Positions 1-9,191 of a stretch of 64,000 nt of DNA are shown here, piece after piece. The notes under the pieces are model-generated. The model was not told the DNA's origin. It made no database searches and saw only the letters and a program-made list of their open reading frames with translations. The stretch spans positions 1 through 64,000 of the forward strand of contig JAIBAM010000007.1 of assembly GCA_019695175.1 (NCBI GenBank), written 5' to 3'. The stretch comes from Bdellovibrionales bacterium. Lineage in GTDB: Bacteria > Bdellovibrionota > Bdellovibrionia > Bdellovibrionales > UBA1609. The position numbers and the translations under genes were made by a program. How positions within the stretch are numbered: the first letter of the stretch is position 1; each line of letters starts with the position of its first letter.

Positions 1-120
1 AAAATAAATCAAAAAAACGCTAGGTCCCTACAAGGGCAGTTTAAAAAAATTAAGACTTATTCTTCGATTAAAGATCTGTTCAGACCTTTTTACAAAAATG
101 ACTTTTTTAAATCGACGAAG

Positions 121-483
121 TCAGGAGCATTGCAGAACTTTAACCACACCGCTTCGGGCCTCGGCCGGCTAATTCGATAGCTATCGACAGAGCTGGACTT
201 TTGATAGCATCTCATAGCTTTCTGCACAAGAGGAAGAAACGCTCCTTCAACAGACCCAAATCAACGCTTTTGAAAACTTTCATTGTTAGATTCACCAATC
301 TTGCCAGAGGTATTCGATATGGGTCAAGTTTTGGTAAAACTCGTTGGTATGTTGAAAAAGCACTGGCCTGGTTCAAACGTTGCTAAAAAATTCGCATTAG
401 ACTTTAGAATTGAAAAGAGGCCTACAAATTACGTAGTACTTATAAAGCTGGCTACTTACTTAAAGTGCTTCAGGCATCAATGA
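121..483 (+). pseudogene. IS5-like transposase C-terminal remnant, frameshifted
   Basis: A degraded stretch of reading frame. From about 200 the frame runs to a TAA at 384-386 and ends with residues TRWYVEKALAWFKRC, which match the conserved RWxVERTxAWLxR C-terminal motif of IS5-family DDE transposases. Removing one T after the TGC codon at about 381-383 lets the reading continue in the next frame as KKFALDFRIEKRPTNYVV and then LIKLATYLKCFRHQ to the TGA at 481-483, which is the expected tail of the same domain (RxRYEKR...LALLKLACALxxFR). The N-terminal two thirds, with the first two catalytic Asp residues, are missing and I found no terminal inverted repeats. It is a dead insertion-sequence fragment next to the 3' end of clpX. 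Family assignment rests on the motif only. Confidence 0.6.
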
Positions 484-502
484 GTTCATTTTGTTACGCG
501 CT

Positions 503-1837
503 CTAAGCACTTTCTGCGGATCCGTTACTGCTCACCGTTGTTACTTTTTTAGGGGCAGGTTTTTCACCACCCTCAGTGGGGGGGGTAGAAGAGTAAATAA
601 GTTTAGGCTTTTCACGTCCAAGAATGACTTCAGAAGAGATAATGCATTCCTTTACATTGGACTGACTGGGTATTTCATACATTATATCCAACATTGCGTT
701 TTCAATTACACCACGTAGACCTCGGGCTCCGGTGTTTCTTTTTATGGCTTCATTGGCAATGGCGGAAAGGGCCGCATCTTCAAATTTAAGCTCCACATCT
801 TCGTAATTAAATAATTTTTGATATTGTTTGGTGAGAGCATTTTTGGGCTTAACTAAGATATCAATAAGGGCCGCTTCATTCAACGGATCCAAAACAGCCA
901 TTACTGGCATACGTCCGATAAACTCTGGAATAAGTCCAAAACGGATAAGATCGTCAGGTTCAATTTTTTGAAATAAATTTTCACTGGCTCGTCTTTCTTC
1001 AGATGTTTTAATTTCGGCAGCAATTCCCATGGAACGTTGAGTGAGACGATTTTCAATAATGCGCTCTAATCCAACAAAAGCCCCGCCACAAATAAACAAT
1101 ATGTTAGATGTATTTATTTGAATAAATTCCTGTTGAGGATGTTTTCGTCCGCCTTTTGGGGGTAAGTTGGCCACAGTGCCCTCAAGTATTTTTAAAAGAG
1201 CTTGTTGCACACCCTCGCCGCTCACATCTCGAGTGATGGATGGGTTTTCAGACTTTCGAGAAATTTTGTCGATCTCGTCAATGTAAATAACACCCTTTTG
1301 AGCTCGCTCAATATCGTAATCTGCCGCTTGCAAAAGACTCAGCACTACATTTTCTACATCCTCGCCCACATAGCCGGCTTCTGTTAATGCGGTGGCGTCA
1401 GCCATGGCAAAAGGGACGTTCAAAATTTTTGCTATAGTCTGGGCAAGAAGAGTCTTACCAGAGCCTGTGGGGCCAATGAGCAGAATATTACTTTTGGCAA
1501 TTTCCACTTCATCTTTTTTGCGATTCTTCAGACTATTGATCCGCTTATAATGGTTGTGTACGGCGACCGAAAGAGTTTTTTTAGCTCGTTCCTGACCAAT
1601 AACGTAATCATCCAAAAAATGTTTAATATCGATGGGTTTAGGGACGTTGAGGGAGGGTTTGGAGCTTTCTTCTCTCTCTCTTTCTTCTTCGATAATGTCA
1701 TTGCATAGGTCGATGCATTCATCACAGATGTAGACTCCAGGGCCTGCGATGAGTTTTTTTACCTCTTTTTGATTTTTTCCACAAAAACTACAAAGAAGAG
1801 TTCCAAAGTTATTGTTTTCTTTTCTTGTAATACTCAT
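503..1837 (-). CDS. clpX: ATP-dependent Clp protease ATP-binding subunit ClpX
   Basis: Hexameric AAA+ unfoldase that feeds substrates to ClpP in the cytoplasm. At 444 residues it has the usual length. The N-terminal zinc-binding domain shows Cys16, Cys19, Cys38 and Cys41. Walker A GPTGSGKT is at about 122-129, the pore loop GYVG at about 155-158 and the Walker B segment VIYIDEID at about 183-190; the [13 protein letters not shown] motif follows. The loop that in E. coli carries the IGF tripeptide for ClpP docking reads SMGIAAEI here, so the tripeptide appears to be MGI, with hydrophobic-Gly-hydrophobic character kept. The ATG lies 2 bases after the clpP stop, with an AAGAAAGG ribosome site inside the end of clpP, so the two genes are co-transcribed and probably coupled. 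Identity is certain. Confidence 0.97.
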   Translation of the reverse strand: MSITRKENNNFGTLLCSFCGKNQKEVKKLIAGPGVYICDECIDLCNDIIEEEREREESSKPSLNVPKPIDIKHFLDDYVIGQERAKKTLSVAVHNHYKRINSLKNRKKDEVEIAKSNILLIGPTGSGKTLLAQTIAKILNVPFAMADATALTEAGYVGEDVENVVLSLLQAADYDIERAQKGVIYIDEIDKISRKSENPSITRDVSGEGVQQALLKILEGTVANLPPKGGRKHPQQEFIQINTSNILFICGGAFVGLERIIENRLTQRSMGIAAEIKTSEERRASENLFQKIEPDDLIRFGLIPEFIGRMPVMAVLDPLNEAALIDILVKPKNALTKQYQKLFNYEDVELKFEDAALSAIANEAIKRNTGARGLRGVIENAMLDIMYEIPSQSNVKECIISSEVILGREKPKLIYSSTPPTEGGEKPAPKKVTTVSSNGSAESA

Positions 1838-1839
1838 AT

Positions 1840-2448
1840 TCAGCCTTTCTTGGCAGTTTTTCTTTGTTCTACGAGAGTGTCAACAATGCCGAAATCACGA
1901 GCTTCAGCTGCACTCATGTATTTATCACGTTCCATATTTTTGAACAGTAGGTCATAATCTTTTCCGGTATGTTTTACATAGATTTCAGTGAGTTTCTTCT
2001 TGGTATTTATCATTTCGTTGGCATGAATTTCAATATCTGTTACTTGTCCGGTAATGCCACCACCCATAATATGGGGTTGATGGATCATGACTCTTGCGTG
2101 GGGTAAAATAAATCTTTTGCCGGTGGTCCCTGCCGCAAGAAGCAGAGAACCCATGCTGGCAGCCATTCCGATACAATAAGTACTTACGTCACATTTAACG
2201 AATTGCATTATATCATAGATGGCGAGCCCAGAACTTACACTTCCACCTGGCGAATTAATGTACAAGTGAATATCCTTCTCGGGGTTTTCCATTTCTAGAA
2301 AGAACATTTGCGCGATGATTGAGTTGGCTACTTCATCATTAATCGGTGTCCCCAAAATAATAATTCGATCTTTAAGTAAGCGAGAGTAAATATCGTAACT
2401 GCGTTCCCCTCGAGGGGTTTGTTCGACTACAATCGGAATAAGGCTCAC
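1840..2448 (-). CDS. clpP: ATP-dependent Clp protease proteolytic subunit ClpP
   Basis: Tetradecameric serine peptidase S14, 202 residues, the normal size. The catalytic triad is visible: Ser98 in [10 protein letters not shown], His123 in MIHQP and Asp175 in MERDKYMSA. The start is GTG at 2446-2448, preceded by AAGGAG at 2455-2460 with 6-base spacing. It is the first gene of a clpP-clpX operon. The trigger-factor gene that often precedes clpP is absent here; instead the divergent aminopeptidase gene lies upstream. Confidence 0.97.
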   Translation of the reverse strand: MSLIPIVVEQTPRGERSYDIYSRLLKDRIIILGTPINDEVANSIIAQMFFLEMENPEKDIHLYINSPGGSVSSGLAIYDIMQFVKCDVSTYCIGMAASMGSLLLAAGTTGKRFILPHARVMIHQPHIMGGGITGQVTDIEIHANEMINTKKKLTEIYVKHTGKDYDLLFKNMERDKYMSAAEARDFGIVDTLVEQRKTAKKG

Positions 2449-2507
2449 TGCAGACTCCTTGAGATGTGATTTTTCTTACTGACGCCAATCGTCGCAAAGC
2501 AAGCAAG

Positions 2508-2536
2508 AATATGAATACGAATTCTATTCCTGACAA
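2508..2536 (-). promoter_or_regulatory. candidate sigma70-type promoter of clpP-clpX
   Basis: On the minus strand TTGTCA (2531-2536) is followed after 17 bases by CATATT (2508-2513), about 60 bases upstream of the clpP GTG. The -35 matches 5 of 6 consensus positions and the -10 matches 4 of 6. No start site is known; this is a pattern call. Confidence 0.4.
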
Positions 2537-2736
2537 GAAACTTCTCGGGTGTTCGTAAGGTCAACTAAAGCACCCGGAGGATCTCTTTCCATCGACCCTG
2601 ACAAAAGTCTTTATTTACTCAGATGTGCATGCTAAACGTTCGATATTACTTGATCCTTAAGTCTATGTTCTGAGTCAAGAAATTAGTCGAGAATGTAATT
2701 TAATACATTAATTTTATTTTAAGAAGAGGGGGCTCA

Positions 2737-4332
2737 ATGAAGATTGAATTGCTTAAATTAGAAAAAAATGGACGAAGTGGAAAATCTAAAACGAAGGCGC
2801 TTGATCAGGACCTTAGTGGAGCCAGGTCTTTAGTGGTCTTTGTTAAAAAGGGTGAAAAAAACTCTCTGCTCCAGCCATCCAATTTATCTGAATCAAGTAT
2901 TGAGTCCTTAATTCATTCCTCCCACAAAGAGGGGGTGATCCAAGGGAAATTAAAAGAATGTACTTTTTTTAGAAGTGTGAATTTTAGTTCTTACCAACAT
3001 TTATTGGTTGTTGGGCTGGGGGAATCTGGTTATTCCAGTGAAAATATTCGCAGTGTTGGTGCTTCGATTTATCATGCTGCAAAAGCGCAAAAGTTGAAAC
3101 ATCTTTGCATCCAAGGAGACTTCCTTTTGCAACAAAGAAAAGATGGTCCGGCTTTGATTCAAGCTCTTACCGAGGGGTTGAAGTTGGCGACTTATGAGTT
3201 CACCGAACATAAGTCAAAAGTAAGCTCTGAATCTGAAAGATCTCAAAAAAATAATGGGAAAATGGGCCAAGACAACACAGGTCCAGAAAAAGTGGTTTTG
3301 GAATTGTCTCAATTAAGTAAAGAAATAGAGCAATCATTATCTCAAGCAATTATTGTTGCTGATTCCACCAACTTTTGTCGTTGGCTCGGGGATCATTCTG
3401 CCAACACTATGACACCATCAGTTCTGGCCCAAACTGTGGTGAAAAAAGCAAAGGGTACTTCGGTACAAGTAACCGTTTGGGATAAGGAAAAAATAAAAAA
3501 AGAAGGCTTTGGCGGGTTGTACAGTGTTTCCCAGGGAAGTTCTGAAGACCCTCGGTTTATCATTATGAAGTATCAAGGAGCTGCAAACAAAAAAGATGTA
3601 GTTTATTTTGTAGGGAAAGGACTTACATTTGATTCAGGTGGGATCAGCATAAAGCCCTCTGCCAGTATGGATGAAATGAAATATGATATGTGCGGTGGAG
3701 CAGCAGTTATTGCCAGTGTTTTTGCGATGGCTCAACTCAATTTAAAAGTCAATGTGGTGGGTTTGATCCCGGCAACTGAAAATATGCCTGGTCCCTCAGC
3801 TACAAAACCAGGCGATATTATGACGGCTCGAAATGGAAAAACGGTGGAAATTTTAAATACAGACGCTGAAGGACGTTTGGTTTTAGCGGATGCATTGTCA
3901 TATGCCAGTGAACATAAACCAAAAGTGATATTTAACGTGGCCACACTCACTGGAGCTATCGTTGTTGCACTTGGTAACACCCATACCGGAGTGTTTACTC
4001 GAGATCAAAAGTTGTTGGACCAAATTGAATCAGCTGCCGAAACCACAGGAGAATTGGTGTGGCCTTTGCCGGTGACAGATAGTCATGTAGACGACATGAA
4101 AGGTTTACATGCAGATTGGAGCAATATTTCTAGCCAAAAAGGTGCTGGAAGCTCCACCGCGGCAGCATTTTTAGAGCAATTTGTTGGTGAAGGAATTCCT
4201 TTTGCTCACTTTGATATTGCTGGAACTGCTTGGAATGTAGCCAATCGCTTGAATTATGCGCCCAAAAAAGGGGCTAGCGGTGTAATGGTACGAACCTTTA
4301 TTGAACTGGCGCAAAGACAATTTGACCTTTAG
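2737..4332 (+). CDS. pepA: leucyl aminopeptidase (M17 family, PepA-type)
   Basis: Cytosolic aminopeptidase with two metal ions that removes N-terminal residues from peptides; 531 residues, slightly longer than the roughly 500 typical of the family. The C-terminal catalytic domain (from about residue 200) carries the M17 signature NTDAEGRL and the metal-binding run VGKGLTFDSGG followed by MDEMKYDMCGG. The N-terminal domain contains a polar insertion at about residues 165-190 that probably lengthens it. A strong GAGGGGG ribosome site precedes the ATG. The gene is transcribed away from clpP and its stop codon overlaps the stop of the convergent barrel gene by 4 bases, so there is no room for a separate terminator between them. 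Confidence 0.93.
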   Translation: MKIELLKLEKNGRSGKSKTKALDQDLSGARSLVVFVKKGEKNSLLQPSNLSESSIESLIHSSHKEGVIQGKLKECTFFRSVNFSSYQHLLVVGLGESGYSSENIRSVGASIYHAAKAQKLKHLCIQGDFLLQQRKDGPALIQALTEGLKLATYEFTEHKSKVSSESERSQKNNGKMGQDNTGPEKVVLELSQLSKEIEQSLSQAIIVADSTNFCRWLGDHSANTMTPSVLAQTVVKKAKGTSVQVTVWDKEKIKKEGFGGLYSVSQGSSEDPRFIIMKYQGAANKKDVVYFVGKGLTFDSGGISIKPSASMDEMKYDMCGGAAVIASVFAMAQLNLKVNVVGLIPATENMPGPSATKPGDIMTARNGKTVEILNTDAEGRLVLADALSYASEHKPKVIFNVATLTGAIVVALGNTHTGVFTRDQKLLDQIESAAETTGELVWPLPVTDSHVDDMKGLHADWSNISSQKGAGSSTAAAFLEQFVGEGIPFAHFDIAGTAWNVANRLNYAPKKGASGVMVRTFIELAQRQFDL

Positions 4333-5003
4333 AAATAAAATTGAAAACTGGCCCCTAGATAAAGACCACTTAAATCAATAGTTCTTGTTAAATTTCCTTG
4401 GTTGTGGACCACGTCACCTGCTGAAACCGCTCCTTCAGCGAAAGTGGTGGTCCCAGTAGTGTATTTCATTTCCTTTACAGGAAGATAGCGGTATCCAAAG
4501 CTCATAGAAATTGTAGAGTTGTCAGCAAACTGGGTTTCAAAGCCAAATCCAGTTCGAGCAGAGATAGCTTTGGCTGACATTTTTTCACTGTGATCAGAAA
4601 CTCCGGAGTAAGTGGTTTGTCCGGTGCTTGTCAGTGTAAATTCATTTTTTACGGCCACCGAAGAATATCCTCCAGAAATAAAGCAAAAGAATTGAACTGT
4701 TTTGCTCGCACTATAAATGTACATTGTTGATAAATTGGGTGTGAATACAAAAATTGAACTCTCTAAGGAGTAAAGTTCAACTCCACTGGAGTTATTTCCC
4801 TTTATTTGAACTGTTTTAGGACGTAGAGCTTCCACTCCGAGGCGGAACTTGAATGGCCCAAGGCTGTATTGATAGCCCAACTCAGCACTAAAATTATAAT
4901 CAACACCACTTTTATTGAAAATAGTAGAAGTGCCGCCGCCATTGGCAAAGGCGTCTTGATTCACCTGGGAAAGTCCTGAAGACCCTTCCAGGTAAGCTGC
5001 CAT
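4329..5003 (-). CDS. outer-membrane beta-barrel protein; signal peptide lies upstream of the first ATG
   Basis: The region from the ATG encodes 224 residues with alternating aromatic and polar strands and a terminal FQFYF, as expected of an OmpA/OmpW-sized barrel that inserts through the BAM complex. The reading frame stays open upstream to a TGA at 5127-5129 and encodes a hydrophobic segment (KKIFYFFTHFAFLLGCIFG) that looks like a signal peptide. There is no ATG, GTG, TTG or CTG in that extension; the only candidate is ATT at 5097-5099, 8 bases after an AAAGG, which would give 256 residues. The ATG at 5003 has no clear ribosome site. The protein follows the AMIN-domain gene closely, so translation may be coupled. 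Ligand and function are unknown. Confidence 0.7.
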   Translation of the reverse strand: MAAYLEGSSGLSQVNQDAFANGGGTSTIFNKSGVDYNFSAELGYQYSLGPFKFRLGVEALRPKTVQIKGNNSSGVELYSLESSIFVFTPNLSTMYIYSASKTVQFFCFISGGYSSVAVKNEFTLTSTGQTTYSGVSDHSEKMSAKAISARTGFGFETQFADNSTISMSFGYRYLPVKEMKYTTGTTTFAEGAVSAGDVVHNQGNLTRTIDLSGLYLGASFQFYF

Positions 5004-5103
5004 GTGAGCTTTTTCAAAAGAAAATACTTTCCCCCAAGAAAAAGAAGAGCCAAAAATACACCCTAATAAAAATGCAAAGTGAGTGAAAAAATAAAAAATT
5101 TTT

Positions 5104-5598
5104 TTACCTTTCTGCTTTGATTGGCTTCAAGGAAGAGGACATTTTTTTATTAACGACATCAATGACAATTTGAGTGGGGCGATGTTGGGATTGGATTTCA
5201 AAAACGGCTACTGCCACAGCTTTTTTTAAATTAAAAACAATACTGGTGGATTGATCTTCAGGGTCAGTGGTTAACTCAACATTTTTAATATGGGCAGAGT
5301 TTTTAAAAAGAGATTTAAGTTGGCTTTCCTTAAATTTAGCTCGGGAAAGTTGACTTAAATCTACTACAAGTCTTGAAGGGTTTTTTTCTAGGCTTACTTG
5401 ATAATAACAGGGCTTTCCTGAGAGAGACTTCCCGTTGCCATCCCCAATTTCAATGGAAATTCGCTCTTTTTCAGAGTCAAGTAGAGTGTTTCTTTGTATA
5501 TCTAAGAGAGAGAAAGAGACGCCAGATCTTCCTCCAACGAAAAGGCCTGAGTCTACAAAAGGCATGGGTTTATCGCCAACAGTGTGAATAATCATCAT
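5104..5598 (-). CDS. AMIN-domain protein
   Basis: 164 residues. The segment from about residue 40 to 150 has the AMIN pattern of short beta strands with the motif NPSRLVVDLSQ and a second strand pair ending TQIVIDVV. AMIN domains occur in AmiC-type amidases and PilQ-type secretins and target proteins to peptidoglycan or the periplasm. No amidase or secretin domain is attached. The annotated start (two consecutive ATG codons) lacks a convincing ribosome site and the protein has no signal peptide in this frame, so the true N-terminus is uncertain. The gene sits just upstream of a barrel gene and downstream of a pilin-like gene on the same strand, which suggests an envelope role for the group. 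Confidence 0.65.
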   Translation of the reverse strand: MMIIHTVGDKPMPFVDSGLFVGGRSGVSFSLLDIQRNTLLDSEKERISIEIGDGNGKSLSGKPCYYQVSLEKNPSRLVVDLSQLSRAKFKESQLKSLFKNSAHIKNVELTTDPEDQSTSIVFNLKKAVAVAVFEIQSQHRPTQIVIDVVNKKMSSSLKPIKAER

Positions 5599-5743
5599 CG
5601 ATCATTTTACTGAGCTAGATATCAGGTGTGAACTCTTTTTTTTTAAGAGTCTGGCTTGAAAGTGGTGCCTAGAGAGTGAAAAGGGTTTCAATCTTTTGAA
5701 AGCACTAGACATAAGGCCAGTATGAGTTGTCTTCGAAAAGGAA

Positions 5744-6664
5744 CTAATCCATTTCTTTGGATATTTTTAAGAGCTGGCTACCTACGACAATGATGAGCGT
5801 AATTATCAGGGCCACAATGATTAGAATTCTAAAAAAATTCCCCACGGTCATGGGTTCGTCGGGAGGGAGATCTTCCTTTTTTAGTTTCGTTTTGTTTACA
5901 GGAATGATGCCACGTTTTTTTTCCTGAGGAATTAAGTTGGTTTTTAATAGAGGGCGAGTTCCTTCGTTTTCAATGGGATTATTTTGTTGGAAACTAAATC
6001 TGCCATCCAAGTCACCTTGACGAGAAGAGGTTCCAGTAGAGTTTTTATTTAAAACACTTTGAGGTGTGGAATCTTCTAAACTTCCAGTGTATTTCTTTTT
6101 TTTTGATGCTGCACCTGCATTGTTATTTTGAGACCCCTTTCCACCAAAAGGATCAGAATTTTGATTGGAACCAAATGTGGAGCTTCCTCCTCCGGATTTT
6201 GAAGAGTTTGCTCCCACGTAGTTAGATTGTTTATTTTGGTCCTCAGAAAGTGCAGAGTTTTTATTGTTGTTAGGGTTTTGGCCTTGTCCACTTCCATTGT
6301 TTGAGCCGCCATTTCCCCCACCCGAACCCATGGAGGTTAAATAGGGTCTTCCATCGGCCAGAGAGAATTCTTTAAATTGACTGTTGCAAGAACTAAGGCT
6401 GCCGCCAGATCCTCCAATAGTGGGGAGTTCACCGGTTTCCAAAAGGCAAGCAAGATATTCGCCAAAATAATTATTGGCCCAAACTCGGAAAGCATCATTG
6501 AATTGGTAGACCACACCTAAAACAATGAGCAATGCAATGACTAAGAGAAGAATATATTCTATGACCCCTTGACCGGATCTTCCTCCTAAAGGCTTTTTAA
6601 GAAGATGTGATTTTGGGGGGGTGTTCTTGTTTGATATCGCTAATTTTTGCTCAGTTATTCCCAT
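5744..6664 (-). CDS. pilin-like membrane protein with class III prepilin motif and C-terminal anchor
   Basis: 306 residues. Near the N-terminus GGRSGQGVIEY is followed directly by a hydrophobic helix (about 36-55). This fits the Flp/TadE type of prepilin, in which cleavage after Gly leaves Glu at position +5 of the mature protein. The middle (about 100-260) is a low-complexity Gly/Ser/Asn/Gln-rich linker, and a second hydrophobic helix lies near the C-terminus (about 278-300). True Flp pilins are only 50-80 residues, so this is not a standard pilin; it could be a pseudopilin or an envelope-spanning scaffold. No other tad/flp genes are visible nearby. A TATAAT hexamer lies 9 bases upstream of the ATG, which would give a leaderless or near-leaderless transcript. 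Confidence 0.6.
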   Translation of the reverse strand: MGITEQKLAISNKNTPPKSHLLKKPLGGRSGQGVIEYILLLVIALLIVLGVVYQFNDAFRVWANNYFGEYLACLLETGELPTIGGSGGSLSSCNSQFKEFSLADGRPYLTSMGSGGGNGGSNNGSGQGQNPNNNKNSALSEDQNKQSNYVGANSSKSGGGSSTFGSNQNSDPFGGKGSQNNNAGAASKKKKYTGSLEDSTPQSVLNKNSTGTSSRQGDLDGRFSFQQNNPIENEGTRPLLKTNLIPQEKKRGIIPVNKTKLKKEDLPPDEPMTVGNFFRILIIVALIITLIIVVGSQLLKISKEMD

Positions 6665-6672
6665 GAAAAAAC

Positions 6673-6678
6673 ATTATA
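6673..6678 (-). promoter_or_regulatory. possible -10 element for the pilin-like gene
   Basis: Perfect TATAAT on the minus strand, ending 8 bases before the ATG of the pilin-like gene. A weak TTCTTA lies 17 bases upstream. If it is real the mRNA would begin at or near the start codon, which agrees with the absence of a ribosome site. Confidence 0.3.
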
Positions 6679-6864
6679 GCTTTTTTTACCCGACTTAAGA
6701 ATTTTTTCACTGGGTTTCGCATCGACGCATCATTTTCAAGTAAGGCCTTTAGGGAAGATTTCCGGGATTTTAGTCGATAAGATCCTGAGTGAGGGATGTG
6801 CTGGACTCATATTTTTACATCTTATGAAAAGTAAGAGCTGGTTTAGAGATTTTATTTCATTTAG

Positions 6865-7677
6865 ATGCAATTTAATTGTTTAATAAAAGTAATGGAAAAA
6901 GAAGATAACATTTCTTTTAAAAAAAAAAGTTGTATTAATTTTAAATATTTGGGTTTGGGAATCTGTACTTTTTTATTATGTGTCGGTGCGGGGACACAGT
7001 TTTTTCGTTTCAAAAAATGGGACTGGTTAAAACAACAGTCCATAGAAATAATTTGGCAAACTGAATTAAATCAGAATATGTTTAACAACAATATTCAGTT
7101 CGATTTGTCACAAAAAATGAAAGATCTTTCTGGTCAGTGGATTTGGAGGGTGAGTCTTGAACAAATTAAATCTCTTTTGGAAGATGAAAAACGAATTAAA
7201 GACTTTTCAATAAAAAGAATTTTTCCGAATAAAATTAGGCTCAATCTTGTTTCAAAAAAAATACACTTAGTTTTTTTAAATTCTCAAGGAAAACTATTTC
7301 CAGTGGGTGAAGATGGAACTCTATTTCCTGAAAGTATCACGCTAAGTTCTTTGGATTTCCCTTTGGTTCGTGGAAGTAAGTTTCAAAATGACTTGAAAAC
7401 ACGTCAACAAGCTGTGGAATTAATATCATCATTAAGTGAAGAGGGAGTTTTTTCAAAAAAATCTATATCTGAAATATACTTTGATTCTAAGACTGGTTTG
7501 AATCTCATTTTAAATTCAAGTGGAATTCAAGTTGTTTTGGGTGAAGATCGATTTGGCCTAAAGGCTAGTCGAGTGGAAAGGGTACTCAACTATCTTTATG
7601 GACAACAACTTCAGGGGCGCGTCATTGATGCGCGCTTTGCAAAAAAAGTTGTTGTCAGACTGCATAACGATCCTTAG
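6865..7677 (+). CDS. ftsQ: cell division protein FtsQ
   Basis: Bitopic divisome protein, 270 residues, within the usual range. It has a short cytoplasmic segment, one membrane helix (about 29-48), and a periplasmic POTRA-like region with the pattern RVSLEQIKSLLEDEKRIKDFSIKRIFPN, where FtsQ proteins carry the strand-helix-strand that follows the membrane. A beta domain with the FtsQ-type ending (QGRVIDARFAKKVVVRL) follows. Its place directly before ftsA and ftsZ confirms the identity. The start could be the ATG at 6865 or the one at 6892; neither has a strong ribosome site. The mur/ddl genes that normally precede ftsQ in the dcw cluster are missing from this position. Confidence 0.88.
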   Translation: MQFNCLIKVMEKEDNISFKKKSCINFKYLGLGICTFLLCVGAGTQFFRFKKWDWLKQQSIEIIWQTELNQNMFNNNIQFDLSQKMKDLSGQWIWRVSLEQIKSLLEDEKRIKDFSIKRIFPNKIRLNLVSKKIHLVFLNSQGKLFPVGEDGTLFPESITLSSLDFPLVRGSKFQNDLKTRQQAVELISSLSEEGVFSKKSISEIYFDSKTGLNLILNSSGIQVVLGEDRFGLKASRVERVLNYLYGQQLQGRVIDARFAKKVVVRLHNDP

Positions 7678-7873
7678 CCTTTAGTATATGGACGGTGGTT
7701 GAGTTTGCTTCGGATTCACCGGAGGAATCAGCCCAACAAGGATGTTGTCTGTTATAAACAGAGTCTATCAAGGAATGTACTAAAGATAATTCTAGATGAG
7801 ACCTCGTATGCAGCGTCATCCTTAGGAAATAATCCGTGACTAAAGATACGGACTTTCAGCGTGGGGAAGACGA

Positions 7874-9127
7874 ATGTCAAAGCCAAAAAGTAAACCTCTT
7901 CAAATAATTGCAGGACTCGATATTGGGACAACGAAAGTGACTTGTGTCATTGGTCAAGTCCAGCCCGAAGGGGTGGATGTCATCGGGTTGGGTTGTGTTC
8001 CCCATGTGGGTATGAAGCAAGGGATTGTGACTCATATCGATGCCGTGGCAGAATCCATTAAAAAAGCCAAAGAAGAAGCGGAACTCATGGCCGGTGTTAG
8101 TATAAATGAAGTTTGGTTAGGAGTGAGTGGATCCCACATCCAGTCTTTTGATTCCAGTGGTGTAGTTGCCATTCGTAACAAAGAGGTACGTAAAGAGGAC
8201 ATTCAAAGGGTTGTGGAAACGGCTAAAGCTATTGTGATCCCGAGTGATCGTCAGGTTTTACATGTTCTACCTAAAGATTTTAAAATTGACGGCCAAGAGG
8301 GAATTTTGGATCCCACTGGAATGTCTGGAGTGAGACTAGAAACTTCGGTGCATATTATTACCGGCAGCCATGCGGCCATTCAAAATACAATTAAATGTAT
8401 TGAGCATGCGGGGTTAATGATTTCAGGTTTGGTTTTGCAGCAGTTGGCTTCTGCCATTGCCGTTTTAAATACAGATGAAAAAAATTTAGGTGTTTCGGTT
8501 GTAGATTTAGGTGGGGGAACCTGCGATATCATAACTTACCTACAAGGGAGTGTTGTTCATACAGCAATGATCCCTGTGGGAGGTCAAAACTTTACCCAAG
8601 ATGTAGCCACGGGTCTTAAAACAACTCAAAACCATGCTGAAGAGTTAAAGAAAAAATATGGTTGTGCTCTTCCGGAAATGATTGCGCAAGAAGAATCCAT
8701 CGAAGTTGAAAGTGTTGGGGGCCGAAAATCACGAACCCTTAAACTGCGCGATTTGTCTGAGATTTTAGAAGCTCGTGCGGAAGAGACGCTAAAGCTTATT
8801 GCAGAAGAACTAAATAGAAAAAATTTAATAAAAAAATTAGGAACTGGAATTGTTTTTACCGGTGCAGCGAGTTTAATGCCTGGTTTTGTGGAAATGGCGG
8901 ATTTCATTTTTGATGTTCCGGTTCGTCGAGGACAACCTGAAAAAGTGGGTGGTTTAACCGATGTAGTTCGTAGCGCCACTTATTCTGCCGGTGTTGGTTT
9001 GTTACTTTATGGAAGAAGCGAAAAAAATGAATCTCATTCACCAAAATTGGAAATAAAAGAAGGTTGGAATTTAAGATGGTACCAATGGAATCGAAAGATA
9101 AGAGATTTACTGACGGAAAAAGATTAA
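7874..9127 (+). CDS. ftsA: cell division protein FtsA
   Basis: Actin-like ATPase that anchors FtsZ to the inner membrane, 417 residues. Phosphate-binding loop 1 is in [15 protein letters not shown] and loop 2 in [11 protein letters not shown]; the 1C/SHS2 region lies between them. The C-terminus ends in an amphipathic segment rich in Trp, Arg and Lys ([13 protein letters not shown]), which fits the membrane-targeting helix. The start has GGGGAAG 5 bases upstream. The 196-base gap after ftsQ may hold its own promoter. ftsZ follows after 64 bases. Confidence 0.95.
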   Translation: MSKPKSKPLQIIAGLDIGTTKVTCVIGQVQPEGVDVIGLGCVPHVGMKQGIVTHIDAVAESIKKAKEEAELMAGVSINEVWLGVSGSHIQSFDSSGVVAIRNKEVRKEDIQRVVETAKAIVIPSDRQVLHVLPKDFKIDGQEGILDPTGMSGVRLETSVHIITGSHAAIQNTIKCIEHAGLMISGLVLQQLASAIAVLNTDEKNLGVSVVDLGGGTCDIITYLQGSVVHTAMIPVGGQNFTQDVATGLKTTQNHAEELKKKYGCALPEMIAQEESIEVESVGGRKSRTLKLRDLSEILEARAEETLKLIAEELNRKNLIKKLGTGIVFTGAASLMPGFVEMADFIFDVPVRRGQPEKVGGLTDVVRSATYSAGVGLLLYGRSEKNESHSPKLEIKEGWNLRWYQWNRKIRDLLTEKD

Positions 9128-9191
9128 TAATTTTTATTTAATTGTTCACTTTTTAACCATTAAGTTTTGGGAAATTATTCAGGGAGGAATC

